From: Chitinophagales bacterium
GTDB lineage: Bacteria; Bacteroidota; Bacteroidia; Chitinophagales; LD1
Assembly (NCBI GenBank): GCA_026129525.1
Contig: JAHCHW010000003.1
Location: 208,764-272,763 of the forward strand
Reading direction: 5' to 3'
DNA: 64,000 bases
This document shows, piece by piece, positions 53,821 to 63,998 of this stretch. The first letter of the stretch is position 1. Each line of letters starts with the position of its first letter. Position numbers and translations under genes: made by a program. The notes under the pieces were generated by a model. The model did no database searches. It was not told the origin of the DNA and saw only the letters and a program-made list of their open reading frames with translations.

Positions 53821-54219
53821 ATGGACTTTATCATCAAACTTTTTTTGAACGCCATTGCCGTAGTGCTAACCGCCTATGTTTTACCCGGGGTGCATCTCGA
53901 AAATTTCGGGTATGCGGTATTGTTAGCTGCTTTGCTTTCGGTACTCAACGTTTCGTTAAAACCCCTGCTGGTGGTACTTACCATTCCGGCTACTATTTTT
54001 TCGCTGGGCTTGTTCCTGTTAGTTATTAACGCCCTCATAATCCTTACTGCCGACTGGATAATTGCCGATGGCTTTAATGTGGACGGCTTTTGGTGGGCGC
54101 TGGCGTTCAGTTTAGTGCTTTCGTTTATCAATAGCATTTTCGAACGCCTTACCATCAAGAAAGACCACCGCGATGACTCCGTAAAAGTGTACGGAAAAGA
54201 CGGTAAGCGCATTGTGTAA
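53821..54219 (+). CDS. Holin-IV-family (PF04020-type) membrane protein
   Basis: 132 residues from the ATG at 53821. Four membrane helices, with LSVLNVSLKPLLVVLTIPATIFSLGLFLLVINALII, the family mark. Despite the family's phage-holin name, such proteins are widespread chromosomal genes of unknown role and no phage genes lie near. A charged tail (RLTIKKDHRDDSVK) ends it. Alone between SulP and the caspase gene. Confidence 0.85.
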   Translation: MDFIIKLFLNAIAVVLTAYVLPGVHLENFGYAVLLAALLSVLNVSLKPLLVVLTIPATIFSLGLFLLVINALIILTADWIIADGFNVDGFWWALAFSLVLSFINSIFERLTIKKDHRDDSVKVYGKDGKRIV

Positions 54220-54267
54220 TTTACCTTGTATGCACATCTTTAACGGCAAGTTGTATATTAACTGCCT

Positions 54268-57200
54268 GTGATTAAAATTTCACACCTGCTGCAAAGCCGC
54301 CTTTTTGTTTGTTGTTTGTTGGCGTTTCCGTATTTGGCAAATGCCCAGCGCGGAGCTGCCGTTATTAACCTTAAAAACCAAACCGATTCAACGCAGTCGC
54401 TCGTTATCGGGATTTCAAAATACAAGGAAGAAAGCCTGCAACTAAAGTATGCTCAAAACGATGCGGAGTTGTTCTCTTCCTTTCTTCAGGATGCAGGGTG
54501 GAGCAACCACGTAAAACTGCTTGCCGATTCTGATGCTACCGCTTCAAATATTTATAAAGCCATTAAGCAATTGATTGTTTCTGCCGACAGCACCCAACCC
54601 GTGTTTATCTATTTTGCCGGACATGGCGATAAAATGGTGGAGAGCGATTTGGTGGGCGAAGCGTACCTGCTCGCTTGGGATGCCAACAACAACCGCGTGT
54701 ACGATGGCGTAGGCGGAACTATCGAATTCAGCAAACTGGAAAACTACATTCAAAAACTGGCGAAGAGCCGCAAAGCGAATGTGTACCTGATACTCGATGC
54801 CTGCCATTCGGGTTTCGACCCTTACAAAGAAGGAATGCTGGGCGCGTACGAAGAAGCGGGAAACAAGTTTTCATCTGCCAACAAACTGTTGAGTTGCTCG
54901 GGCAACGAACTGGCGTATGAAAACGACCAACTGAAGCACGGAGTGTTTACATACTACTTAGTGCAAGGCATGAAAGGCTATGCCGACAACCCTGCCGACA
55001 ACAACATTACCGTCAGCGAGCTGGAAGCCTACCTCAAAAGCGCGGTACAAAAAGAAACGCAGAACAAACAAACACCGGTAATTACCAAAGCCGGCAACAA
55101 CGAATTACTTGGCTCGCTCACCCCCGAACTGAAAGCACATCTGATGCGGCAGGAGCCTAAAACCGTAAGCGGTGAAATACTGGCAATGGGCAGAAGCACC
55201 GATGGCACTTCCGCAAAGCAAACCTACACTGCCGATGCGGCAACCATGCAGTGGGTTGAAAAATTCAACGAAGCATTTGCCAAGCGCAACTTTTTCGGAA
55301 CCGATACCGGCTGTGCGTTTATTATTCGCCAGTTGACCAATCAAAAAAATGCAGCGGCATTCATTATCGAACAAATGAAAGATGTGTTGGCAAGCGAACT
55401 CATTACCCAAAGCCAGTTAGCCGTTAACGAAATTCTGAAGGGAAAGGACAATCCGCCTAAAGTAGATTTTATTGAAAATGCACGAATGAGTTCCGATTCC
55501 GCGTTGTTGTTTTTAGATGAAGAGGATATACGGTATCAAACTGCTTACATCAACTCAAGGTATTTACAGGTGTATTCGTGCATACGCAGGCGCGATTTTA
55601 AAAATTACGATTACGCTATGGCAATTTGCAATTCGCTGTTGCAAATAGAAAAGCGTGCTGCCTACATATACCTCGCCAAAGCCCAACTGCACGATTACCG
55701 CGATGAATGGGACTCGGCACTGTATTATGCATCGTATGCTTCGCGCCTGGTGCCCACATGGACCTATCCATATAACCTCATGGGCAATGTCTATCAAGAC
55801 AAAGGCGACTTTGCCAACGGCATGAAATGTTTTGCCAAAGCGCTTTCGCTCGATACTACTTTCTCGCGCTCGTACAACAACGTAGCTAATCTCTATTTCG
55901 ATAATGAGATGTACATACAGGCGGAAGCTGACTATTTCAAATCGCTCAGTTTAAAAAACGACTCCATTGAAATGAGCATTCCGTTTTCGAATCTTTCGCT
56001 GTTGTACAAAAACAGAGGCAACGAAGTTAAAGCAGAGGAGTATGCCAAACTTTCCATCAAAGCAGGCAATTATTACAACGGATGGATAAGGCTGGCATCG
56101 TTAACTGCACAAAGTGCCGATAAAGAAAAACACCTGCTAAAAGCTGTTGAAGCGGAGCCGCATCAACCCGAACCATACACCGAACTGGCAGACTACTACC
56201 GTTCGTCAAAGGCAAACAGAACCACTGCCGACTACAAAGTTGCCGACAGCCTTTACAATATTGCCATTGCCCTCAACCCCTATTACAACCGGAGCTACTT
56301 TGGCAAAGCATACCTGTGGTTGTATCAGTATGAACAGCCCGAAAAAGCCGATTCTATAATACGTGAATGTGCTGTGTTAAACGGCAAAAAGCCGCAGTAC
56401 TTTAACCGGCTGGCATGGTATTACATCAATCGTGACAGTACGCATTTGGCGCTGCAACAATTTCATAAAGCCATTGAAATTGACTCCGCTTATGCTACAC
56501 CGTATGTGAACCTGTACGAGCAACTATATAAAAATGTTAGCCGCGATTCGGCATTTACCATGCTGCGTTTAGCCATGCAGCGCATACCCCACAACCCAAA
56601 GTGGTATTATATGAAAGCCAACCACCTGTACGGCACGGGGCAGTACGACAGCGCTATCTTTTACTACAACAAATGCCTTAGTTACGATTCGCTTTATGCA
56701 GCCGCTTATGCTTCGCTGGGCGTTTGCTATATGGAAACGGGTAATGCCCAACGCGCCATCAGCTACATAGAAAAAGGAGTTAAAGCCGACCCCTATAAAA
56801 ACAAGCGCGGCAGTTTTTTAAGGTATGCCGTTCATCAATCAAAAAGCATCAGCGACTGGAAAGAGCGAAAATTGTTTTTACTGCAATACCTGCTGCTTGA
56901 TTCAAACAGCTTACTGCTGTGGAAAGCAATTTTGGAATCTGCTTATCACTTGAAGAAGCCCGATAAGTTTTCGGTGGCGCAAGTTGAAAAAGCAATGAGC
57001 GCATCACCTATTTCTAAACGCGAAAAAAGCGCTATGGCATATCAGTTATGCTTAATTGCCATAGAGTTGAAAGATAAACCCTCTTTAAGCCGGTACTACA
57101 AAGTTTATCAAGAGAACACCCGAAACACCGATGTGTATTTAGACATTGTAGTTGACTACCTGTTCCGCAACCGAAAAATTGATGAGTTGCGCTACAGCGA

Positions 57201-57273
57201 TTTCAGCAAATACAAACCGGCAGGTTACGAAACGCGGTTTAATAAATACATCAGTAAAATAAGAGGCAAATGA
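54268..57273 (+). CDS. Exported caspase-family protease with TPR repeats
   Basis: 1001 residues. GTG start at 54268. Signal peptide 1-26 (LANAQ). Caspase (C14) domain at about 44-285: SLVIGISKYKEESLQLKYAQNDAELFSSFL, catalytic H119 in IYFAGHGD and C179 in LILDACHSGF, and a GVFTYYLVQGMKGYA strand typical of these metacaspase-like folds. From about 430 to 860 many TPRs follow (for example DWDSALYYASYASRLVPTW, DFANGMKCFAKALSLDTTF, NAQRAISYIEKGVKADPYK). Its stop overlaps the start of the RHS gene by 4 bp (ATGA), so the two are coupled. Confidence 0.9.
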   Translation: MIKISHLLQSRLFVCCLLAFPYLANAQRGAAVINLKNQTDSTQSLVIGISKYKEESLQLKYAQNDAELFSSFLQDAGWSNHVKLLADSDATASNIYKAIKQLIVSADSTQPVFIYFAGHGDKMVESDLVGEAYLLAWDANNNRVYDGVGGTIEFSKLENYIQKLAKSRKANVYLILDACHSGFDPYKEGMLGAYEEAGNKFSSANKLLSCSGNELAYENDQLKHGVFTYYLVQGMKGYADNPADNNITVSELEAYLKSAVQKETQNKQTPVITKAGNNELLGSLTPELKAHLMRQEPKTVSGEILAMGRSTDGTSAKQTYTADAATMQWVEKFNEAFAKRNFFGTDTGCAFIIRQLTNQKNAAAFIIEQMKDVLASELITQSQLAVNEILKGKDNPPKVDFIENARMSSDSALLFLDEEDIRYQTAYINSRYLQVYSCIRRRDFKNYDYAMAICNSLLQIEKRAAYIYLAKAQLHDYRDEWDSALYYASYASRLVPTWTYPYNLMGNVYQDKGDFANGMKCFAKALSLDTTFSRSYNNVANLYFDNEMYIQAEADYFKSLSLKNDSIEMSIPFSNLSLLYKNRGNEVKAEEYAKLSIKAGNYYNGWIRLASLTAQSADKEKHLLKAVEAEPHQPEPYTELADYYRSSKANRTTADYKVADSLYNIAIALNPYYNRSYFGKAYLWLYQYEQPEKADSIIRECAVLNGKKPQYFNRLAWYYINRDSTHLALQQFHKAIEIDSAYATPYVNLYEQLYKNVSRDSAFTMLRLAMQRIPHNPKWYYMKANHLYGTGQYDSAIFYYNKCLSYDSLYAAAYASLGVCYMETGNAQRAISYIEKGVKADPYKNKRGSFLRYAVHQSKSISDWKERKLFLLQYLLLDSNSLLLWKAILESAYHLKKPDKFSVAQVEKAMSASPISKREKSAMAYQLCLIAIELKDKPSLSRYYKVYQENTRNTDVYLDIVVDYLFRNRKIDELRYSDFSKYKPAGYETRFNKYISKIRGK

Positions 57274-59012
57274 AACAGAAATTGTTGCCTTTGGTTTTAT
57301 ACATGCTCTTAGTCGCATTTACATCCGAAGCAATTGCAGGAGTAGTGCTTAAAAACGGCAACTTCTATATTTCCTATACTGATTACAAGTACTGTGCCCC
57401 GGGTAAAGGATGTTTTGAAATTACCAGAACTTATAACTCCAAATCGGCAGATGTTACTGAATTTGGTTTCGGATGGGGTTGGGATTTAGCCACCAAAGTT
57501 TACTTTGGCACCGATGGGGTTTTCAGAGTACACCATAATGGCGGAGGAGCCGTAAATTATTTTTTTAATGTAGTGCCGGCACCTTCCAAAACGGCAGAGA
57601 TGGTGGAAACATTAGTAACTACCGGTTTAAAACACAACTACAAACAAGAAGAGCCGGTGGTGGTGTTAGAGTGGAAAAACGATCTGTACAGCAGTTTCAG
57701 GGAACGAATAAACACATGGTATGAATTTGTAAAAAAAGGTTGGTTGGAAAAGCCAAAGCCCATGCCGGGAGTGTACGAATATGAAGATGCTTACCGCAAT
57801 ACGGCAATTGTTCTGGAAGATGGAAGCGTAGAATTGAGTTCGCGTTGTAACTGCGACAGCGGGCAGTTTAAAAAAATGGTTTTTGACGCAAACGGACGAT
57901 TAGTAAAGGAGATAAAAAGCAACGATGAACTATTAGATGAAAATGACGCGCAGTTTACTGCCTTTTACAATGAAGACGACCACCCTTATCTTATTCTGTT
58001 TGCCGATGACTCTATCCACATTGAATACAACGGACAATTCATAACGCACATTTGGGGAAAAGACGGAGAAGCATTTATTGAAGTTAACGAACGGAAGGAT
58101 TTGGTTGGTTGCCGCGAGTATGATTTCAGTAATTACAACCGCGCGCAGGCTGACAGCTTTATTTACACACATGAGTACGATGCACTGCACAACATGACGC
58201 GTATTGCCTATACAGATGGATCGGATATGAAGATTGTTTATAACAACAAGGGAATGGCTTCGCTAATAAATGTGCGCGACACACTGATTACCCATTACCA
58301 TTACGATTACTTTACCAACGCAGAAGATGGCAGTATAAATACTAATCATTATTACACTCGTACTACTATCATTAGAGAAAGAGACACCTCTACCGCTTAC
58401 TATGAGTACAAATCAACAAACAACGCGGAAGGAAGCATTTATTTGGAGTGGCTAATAGTGGAAACAGACAATGTGCGAACAGAAACCTATTACAATGAAT
58501 TTGGCAAGCCGGAAAAGATAATTCGCAACGGAATGCTTACCACCTTTACGTACGACCGCAGGCGAAATCTGATAAAGAAAGACGGAAACAAATTTGTGTA
58601 CACCATTGCTTACCGTGGCGATAAACCCATCCGCATTGAACGCTTCAACTGCGAAACATTAGAAACCACCGTGTACGACTACACTTATAATGCCAATGGA
58701 CAAGTGGCTTATACAAAGTTGAACGGAGTTACTTACCGCAATACTTTCGACAATACGGGAAAGATAGTTCTTACAACGGTTGGCAAAGAAGAACTAAAGT
58801 ATGAATACCTGTACGGCAGCAGCGAATTTCCCTCGCACGTTTTCTTTACCGATGGCAAAGAGTTACAGTTAGATTATCAGGGCAAAGGCGATTTAAAATG
58901 CAAACACAGCAACCCGCCACAAAGCGAAGTAACCGAAGCGTTGTTCGAAGTGTTTCAGCGCCACTGGAAAAACACCGAGCCGCTTCGCATTGGCGAGGAT
59001 GGCAACGAGTAA
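57270..59012 (+). CDS. Exported RHS/YD-repeat-like protein
   Basis: 580 residues with signal peptide (1-23). Residues 24-100 match the DUF6531-like N-terminal RHS module (GCFEITRTYNSKSADVTEFGFGWGWDL). YD-like repeats run from about 290 to 550 (YTHEYDALHNMTRIAYTDGS, VYDYTYNANGQVAYTKLNGV). Unlike full RHS toxins it is short and has no hyperconserved core motif or C-terminal toxin; the last 40 residues are a charged helix. It overlaps the caspase gene by 4 bp and is 54 bp ahead of the M43 protease gene. Confidence 0.82.
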   Translation: MKQKLLPLVLYMLLVAFTSEAIAGVVLKNGNFYISYTDYKYCAPGKGCFEITRTYNSKSADVTEFGFGWGWDLATKVYFGTDGVFRVHHNGGGAVNYFFNVVPAPSKTAEMVETLVTTGLKHNYKQEEPVVVLEWKNDLYSSFRERINTWYEFVKKGWLEKPKPMPGVYEYEDAYRNTAIVLEDGSVELSSRCNCDSGQFKKMVFDANGRLVKEIKSNDELLDENDAQFTAFYNEDDHPYLILFADDSIHIEYNGQFITHIWGKDGEAFIEVNERKDLVGCREYDFSNYNRAQADSFIYTHEYDALHNMTRIAYTDGSDMKIVYNNKGMASLINVRDTLITHYHYDYFTNAEDGSINTNHYYTRTTIIRERDTSTAYYEYKSTNNAEGSIYLEWLIVETDNVRTETYYNEFGKPEKIIRNGMLTTFTYDRRRNLIKKDGNKFVYTIAYRGDKPIRIERFNCETLETTVYDYTYNANGQVAYTKLNGVTYRNTFDNTGKIVLTTVGKEELKYEYLYGSSEFPSHVFFTDGKELQLDYQGKGDLKCKHSNPPQSEVTEALFEVFQRHWKNTEPLRIGEDGNE

Positions 59013-59066
59013 GCCCGCAACCAAATTCTTCTATTTTCGCTCTGCTTTTTTACCAATGCGATAATC

Positions 59067-61127
59067 ATGAAGTGCAGACTCCTTTTTCCGTTGTTGTTAT
59101 TGAATTTATTTGCCGTTGCCCAACACAAACCCTGGTGCAATACCGACCAACTCATGCAGCATGAACTGGAAAGTAATCCGGCAACTGCGGCAAAAGTGGA
59201 AGAAGGCTGGAATCAAATACGCGCATTTATTCAATCAGAAGAAAACAACCGCAGCGCCAACACTATTATTACTATACCGGTGGTATTTCACGTAATACAC
59301 AGCGGGCAGGCGGTAGGCACCGGCATCAATATCTCCGATGCACAAATACAATCGCAAATGGCAGTACTCAATGAGTGCTTCCGGAAAAAGAATGCTGATA
59401 CTTCGCTTATTCCAAACTGGTTTAAAGGCAGAGATGCTGACCTCGGCATTGAATTTTGCCTTGCCACCAGCGATCCGCAGGGCAACCCCACTACCGGTAT
59501 TACGCGCGACTACTATCCCAACCTTGCCAACTTTGATGTTAATGTAAAACCAACCACCCAATGGGATCCGAACAGGTATTTAAACATTTGGAGCACCATT
59601 CTTCAAAGCCCGCTGTTGGGTTATGCAACACCACCTTTTTTCGGTCCGCTTAATCAGGATGGCGTGGTACTTGACTATCGTCAAATAGGAAAAAATCCGG
59701 CTAACCCTTTCGGCTCGGGCAAACTCGGAAGAACCTGCGTACACGAGGTGGGGCACTGGCTGGGCTTGTATCATACTTTTCAGGATAGCTGCGCGGGCAC
59801 TACTCCGCAAACCTGCGCCTTTATGGGCGACCGTGTTTGCGATACGCCACCGTCAAAAGAAGCTACTTATGGAAGTTCGCCCAACTTAGTGCAAAACACC
59901 TGCACCGAAAGTCCCGTTGATGAATACGACATGTGGATGAACTACATGGATTACGTGAACGACAACTGGCTTATTATGTTCACCAACGGGCAGCGCGAAA
60001 TTGTGCGCGCGGTGCTCAACACTTCGCGTCTTTCCATACAATCGAGTTTAGGCTGCACAAATACCGCAAGCACGTTTAGTTACACGGGCAAAGTGGTGGA
60101 CGCAAGCACCAATCAAGGTGTAGCCGGTGCAAAGGTTTTGTTTGATGGCGCACAGGATTTTGAAGCCACTACCGATGCCAACGGAAACTTTACCATCAAC
60201 AATATGTACGAAGGCTACTACGATGTATATGCCGGCAAGTGGGGCTGGCGCACCAACTTTTTTATGTCGCACGAGTATTTTATTTCCGTGTCGCCAACCG
60301 TTACTATTCCAATAAAAGGACATCAGTATTACGATGATTTTATTTTCAATTACAACTGGAATGCAACCGGAACGGCAGGTGGAGGATTTTGGACGCGCGA
60401 TATTCCCATAGGCACTTTTTACCAAAGCAATGCCGCCAATCCGGCTCAGGATATTTACGATGATTACGGATTGAAATGTTTTGTAACCGGCAATGCCGGA
60501 GGAGCAGCCGATGCCGATGACGTGGACAACGGCACGGTTACGCTCTTCTCTCCTTCCTTCGATTTAAGCAATTACACCGATCCTTATTTGCGCTACTACC
60601 GCTGGTTTGCATCCCTTGCCATAGGCGGCAACACGCCCGATGATTTTATGACCGTGAAACTGAACAACGGCATAACCACCGTAACGGTAGAAACCATTAC
60701 AACAACTGAAAATGAATGGAAACAAAAGCTGTTTCGCATAAGCGATTTAATTACGCCTACTTCCGATATGCGATTGATTGTAGAAGTAAGCGACCTTGCT
60801 AATGGCAACTCCAACATTGTAGAGGGTGCGCTCGATAAGTTTGAGGTTTTAGAAAGCACATCGGTTTCGGCTGAAGAACTTTCGTTGTTTGAAAATGTTC
60901 GCGTTTATCCGAATCCGACCAAAGGCATGTTGAACGTGGCGCTTACTAACCAAGCAACACCAACACAGGTTGAAGTGTTAAATACACTTGGGCAGGTAGT
61001 ACATGCCTCCAACAAAACGCAAGCTGTTTTTTCGATTGATGTAAGCGGCAATCCCACGGGCTTGTATCTGCTGCGCTTGCGAGCCGGCAGTTCAGAAAAA
61101 GTTGTAAAATTTTCGTTAACGCGATAA
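59067..61127 (+). CDS. M43 (pappalysin-like) zinc metalloprotease, T9SS exported
   Basis: 686 residues. Signal peptide 1-18. Protease domain about 60-330 with zinc site HEVGHWLGLYH (residues 226-236) and a Met-turn MWMNYMDYVND. A CarboxypepD_reg-like sandwich follows (about 345-415), then a MAM/jelly-roll-like part, then a type A T9SS sorting domain (about 605-686, VRVYPNPTKGMLNVAL). It is secreted by the T9SS and probably cuts extracellular protein. The first gene pair upstream (caspase, RHS) is on the same strand. Confidence 0.92.
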   Translation: MKCRLLFPLLLLNLFAVAQHKPWCNTDQLMQHELESNPATAAKVEEGWNQIRAFIQSEENNRSANTIITIPVVFHVIHSGQAVGTGINISDAQIQSQMAVLNECFRKKNADTSLIPNWFKGRDADLGIEFCLATSDPQGNPTTGITRDYYPNLANFDVNVKPTTQWDPNRYLNIWSTILQSPLLGYATPPFFGPLNQDGVVLDYRQIGKNPANPFGSGKLGRTCVHEVGHWLGLYHTFQDSCAGTTPQTCAFMGDRVCDTPPSKEATYGSSPNLVQNTCTESPVDEYDMWMNYMDYVNDNWLIMFTNGQREIVRAVLNTSRLSIQSSLGCTNTASTFSYTGKVVDASTNQGVAGAKVLFDGAQDFEATTDANGNFTINNMYEGYYDVYAGKWGWRTNFFMSHEYFISVSPTVTIPIKGHQYYDDFIFNYNWNATGTAGGGFWTRDIPIGTFYQSNAANPAQDIYDDYGLKCFVTGNAGGAADADDVDNGTVTLFSPSFDLSNYTDPYLRYYRWFASLAIGGNTPDDFMTVKLNNGITTVTVETITTTENEWKQKLFRISDLITPTSDMRLIVEVSDLANGNSNIVEGALDKFEVLESTSVSAEELSLFENVRVYPNPTKGMLNVALTNQATPTQVEVLNTLGQVVHASNKTQAVFSIDVSGNPTGLYLLRLRAGSSEKVVKFSLTR

Positions 61128-61205
61128 ACTTTTTGTGCCGTCATTTATCCAATCCGCCATTGGCATTGTTATTGAAAACACTGCCTAACAATTAACCAAC
61201 TACTT

Positions 61206-61736
61206 ATGAAACGGATAATTCTTTTCGGCACCATAGCAGTGCTGTTCGCATCCTGTAAAAATCTGGTTCCGTACACCAACAGCATGAAACAGCAATACGG
61301 CTGGAGTAATGAGGAAGTGAAAAAAATTCAGTTTTATGTTTCGCACGATATTGTACTGCAACGCGACCACACACAAGGCTCTACCGAAATTGTACATGGA
61401 AAAATAAAGACGGTTAAGGGCAAAAAAATAGAAGAGATAATCATTCCGCGCGGCACAAAAGGAGTGGTAACGCAAATACCAAGAGAAAACAAACTGTTAG
61501 TGAGTTTTGAAATGAGCGATGACTACTACCTGAGTTTTGGCGTAAACCCCAACATGGGCGATAAGTATGTGTTACTTGCTTCGGAGTGGAATAATGGCGT
61601 GGGAAAAGTAACATACTCCGGTCGCGAGTACTGGACCGACCCCGACAGCAAGTATGCTTACCTGTTGGTGGACTTACGCAAAATTCAAAAACTGGAACTG
61701 AAACAACGCGTAGCGAAAGGACGCAAGGTAAACTAA
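61206..61736 (+). CDS. Unknown lipoprotein
   Basis: 176 residues. The lipoprotein signal ends LFASC, then KNLVPYT. The mature domain is beta-rich with EVKKIQFYVSHDIVLQRD and IIPRGTKGVVTQIPRENKLLVSFE; this layout is common to small Bacteroidota lipoproteins of unknown role. It ends tail-to-tail with fabH, 2 bp apart. Confidence 0.75.
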   Translation: MKRIILFGTIAVLFASCKNLVPYTNSMKQQYGWSNEEVKKIQFYVSHDIVLQRDHTQGSTEIVHGKIKTVKGKKIEEIIIPRGTKGVVTQIPRENKLLVSFEMSDDYYLSFGVNPNMGDKYVLLASEWNNGVGKVTYSGREYWTDPDSKYAYLLVDLRKIQKLELKQRVAKGRKVN

Positions 61737-61738
61737 GC

Positions 61739-62737
61739 TTACCAGCGTATAAGCGCACTTGCCCACATAAAGCCCGAGCCGAATCCGGCAATAGCTATAA
61801 GATCGCCATCTTTTATTCGTCCTTGTTCCCAAGCTTCGCACAATGCAATAGGAATGGAGGCTGCCGTTGTGTTTCCGTACTTATCAATATTGGAAACTAT
61901 TTTTTCATCGGGCAGGTTAAACTCTTTTTGAATAGCCACTGTTATACGTGCATTTGCCTGATGCGGCACCAGCAAATCAATATCGCTTTCCTTCAAATTG
62001 CAATCGGCTAATGCTTCGCGAATTACTTCGGGGAAATACTTTACGGCATTCATAAAAACCAATTTGCCGTTCATGTAAGGCAGCAATTCTCCTTTTTCAA
62101 TCATGTCGGGATTAAAGCGCTCTTTTCTTCGCGAGCCGGGGTGCTCCAAATACAGTTCTTCGGCAAAGCGACCATCGCTGTGCAACTTGGTGGTAAGTAT
62201 GCCTTTGTTGGGTTCATCGGTTGCCTCCACCACTACGGCTCCAGCCCCATCGCCAAAAATTACCGCCATGTTTCTGCCGCGGTCGCTCTTTTCAAACACG
62301 TTCGATTGCACTTCGGAACCTACCACCAGAATGGTTTTGTAAGTGCCTGTGCGTATGTATTGGTCGGCAATACTCAACGCATAAATAAACCCCGAACACT
62401 GTGCGCGAACATCTACCGCACCAATTTGTCTGAATGGAAGCTTGCGCTGTAACAGCACACCCGAACCGGGAAAATTGTAATCGGAACTAAGGGTGGCAAA
62501 AACTATAAAGTCAACATCCTCCGGTTTTTTACCGGCACGCTCTAATGCCTGCTGGGCCGCTTTGGCTCCCATGCTGCTAACGGTGTCTTCGCCTTCTTTA
62601 AAAAATCTTCGCTCTCGTATTCCGGTGCGTTCAACAATCCACTCATCGGTGGTGTCCATCACTTTCGAAAGGTCGTTATTGGTTACAACGGTTTCGGGCA
62701 CGTACATGCCCACACCGGTTATCTTGCTGTGTGGCAT
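61739..62737 (-). CDS. fabH: 3-oxoacyl-[acyl-carrier-protein] synthase III
   Basis: 332 residues. It condenses acetyl-CoA (or branched acyl-CoA) with malonyl-ACP to start fatty acid chains. Catalytic triad C114 (RAQCSGFIYAL), H259 (VPHQANARI) and N289 (DKYGNTTAAS). GDGAGAVVVE is also conserved. Full length. It follows the YHS-type lipoprotein gene by 7 bp. Confidence 0.95.
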   Translation of the reverse strand: MPHSKITGVGMYVPETVVTNNDLSKVMDTTDEWIVERTGIRERRFFKEGEDTVSSMGAKAAQQALERAGKKPEDVDFIVFATLSSDYNFPGSGVLLQRKLPFRQIGAVDVRAQCSGFIYALSIADQYIRTGTYKTILVVGSEVQSNVFEKSDRGRNMAVIFGDGAGAVVVEATDEPNKGILTTKLHSDGRFAEELYLEHPGSRRKERFNPDMIEKGELLPYMNGKLVFMNAVKYFPEVIREALADCNLKESDIDLLVPHQANARITVAIQKEFNLPDEKIVSNIDKYGNTTAASIPIALCEAWEQGRIKDGDLIAIAGFGSGFMWASALIRW

Positions 62738-62744
62738 AAAAGAG

Positions 62745-63023
62745 TTATTGCTGCGATAAAAATTCCGAAGGATTCTTCAGAAATTCTTCTTTGCATTCGG
62801 TGGCGCAAAAGCCGTAAAGTTTTCCTTCGTAACTGGCAGTATCGGCAATGCCATCGGCACTTACAGTCATACCGCAAACAAGGTCTTTATCGGTAGCTAA
62901 ATCGCTGAGTTGAACTTCAATTTTTTTCTCCTCTGCGGCAGGTGTTTCTGCTGCCGGCTGGTTGTTGTTGCACGATGCTAACATTAGTGCGCCAAACAAC
63001 GTACAATAGAAAAGTCTGTTCAT
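62745..63023 (-). CDS. YHS-domain-like lipoprotein
   Basis: 92 residues. Lipoprotein signal ends LMLASC, then an Ala/Glu/Pro linker. Residues 45-90 are a YHS-type metal-binding domain: DLVCGMTVS, TASYEGKLYGFCATECKEEFLKNPSEFL. The cysteines suggest copper or heavy-metal binding. The pairing with fabH is probably positional only. Confidence 0.85.
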   Translation of the reverse strand: MNRLFYCTLFGALMLASCNNNQPAAETPAAEEKKIEVQLSDLATDKDLVCGMTVSADGIADTASYEGKLYGFCATECKEEFLKNPSEFLSQQ

Positions 63024-63077
63024 GGTTTCAAGAGTTGTGAAAGCTAAAGTAAACTTTAATTGCTAATACACACTGCC

Positions 63078-63998
63078 TCAGAACGGTCGCGCAATGCCGC
63101 TTATAACCAAAATAACGAAGGGTATGGGAATATCGCCATCAATCTGCCACTCCTTTTCGGAATGAACGTTCGACCAGGGCTTAATAATCCGGCTTTCGAA
63201 AACATATTGGTTTGCCCAGTCGGTTCCCCAGGTGGGTTTCATCATGCGTCCGTCCCAACTCCATTCCTGTGCGCGGTTGTTGCGCCAAAGGGGTTTAAAG
63301 TTTTCACCGTCCCATTGATATTGCTCGTAAATATTGTTGACGTACACCTGCTTTACAATTTGCCCGTCAAAACTCCACACACAGCGCGGGTCGGTGTTCC
63401 AGCGCGGGCGCAGGTACGTACCGTCCCAAATCCATTCGTTAGCGGTTACATTACCCCATACCGGTTTAATGGAAACAAACGAAGCCTGCACAAACGGACC
63501 TTCGGTTCGCACCATATTCAGCTTAGCCTGTAAGTTGAATTTTACGGTAAGTGTGTAAGCGGTAATAACTGCGGTTGACAGCGGCAGCGAATCAGCCTCA
63601 TAGTAGGCAAGCAGCGAATCGTTGAACGAGGAATAAAACGCCCACCATTTGCCGGTGCGCTCAATGTGCAGCAACTCCGATTTTTCGCGGAGGTCTTCAC
63701 TTTCCGCTTTGCCCCAATAGAATTTCCGGTCGCGAAAAGAATAAGAAGGTTCGCGCGCATCTTTCTCGTACACCAGCTGCAACTTGCCCGAAGTAATATC
63801 GGTAGAGGTGGTCATCAGATAAATATTCTGCTTAGTGTCGGCTTCTCCATTAAAAAATATGTTGCCTTTTTTAAAGTAGAGGAGTGTTTTTTTATCGGGC
63901 GAAAAAATTTCATCGTCATTTACGTAAAACAGGTAGCTGGTTTTGGACATATACACATAGCCGCTTCCTGCATTTGCTGCCTGTAACAAGAAAAGCAT
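63078..63998 (-). CDS. Exported Trp-rich repeat protein (5' end at window edge)
   Basis: About 306 residues; the start lies at or beyond the right edge (residues LFLLQAANAGSG look like the end of a signal peptide; an internal ATG at 63950 is an alternative). The C-terminal 120 residues hold six repeats of about 20 residues of the form EW.WDG...KP.W. The last reads EWQIDGDIPIPFVILVISG, ending in a short hydrophobic patch. No family recognised. Convergent spacing to nothing; it is followed by the YHS gene on the same strand. Confidence 0.7.
   Translation of the reverse strand: MLFLLQAANAGSGYVYMSKTSYLFYVNDDEIFSPDKKTLLYFKKGNIFFNGEADTKQNIYLMTTSTDITSGKLQLVYEKDAREPSYSFRDRKFYWGKAESEDLREKSELLHIERTGKWWAFYSSFNDSLLAYYEADSLPLSTAVITAYTLTVKFNLQAKLNMVRTEGPFVQASFVSIKPVWGNVTANEWIWDGTYLRPRWNTDPRCVWSFDGQIVKQVYVNNIYEQYQWDGENFKPLWRNNRAQEWSWDGRMMKPTWGTDWANQYVFESRIIKPWSNVHSEKEWQIDGDIPIPFVILVISGIARPF

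Noticed and set aside
53821..54219. Possible prophage because of the holin-family name
   Set aside because: The holin-IV family is widespread on chromosomes and no other phage gene is near.
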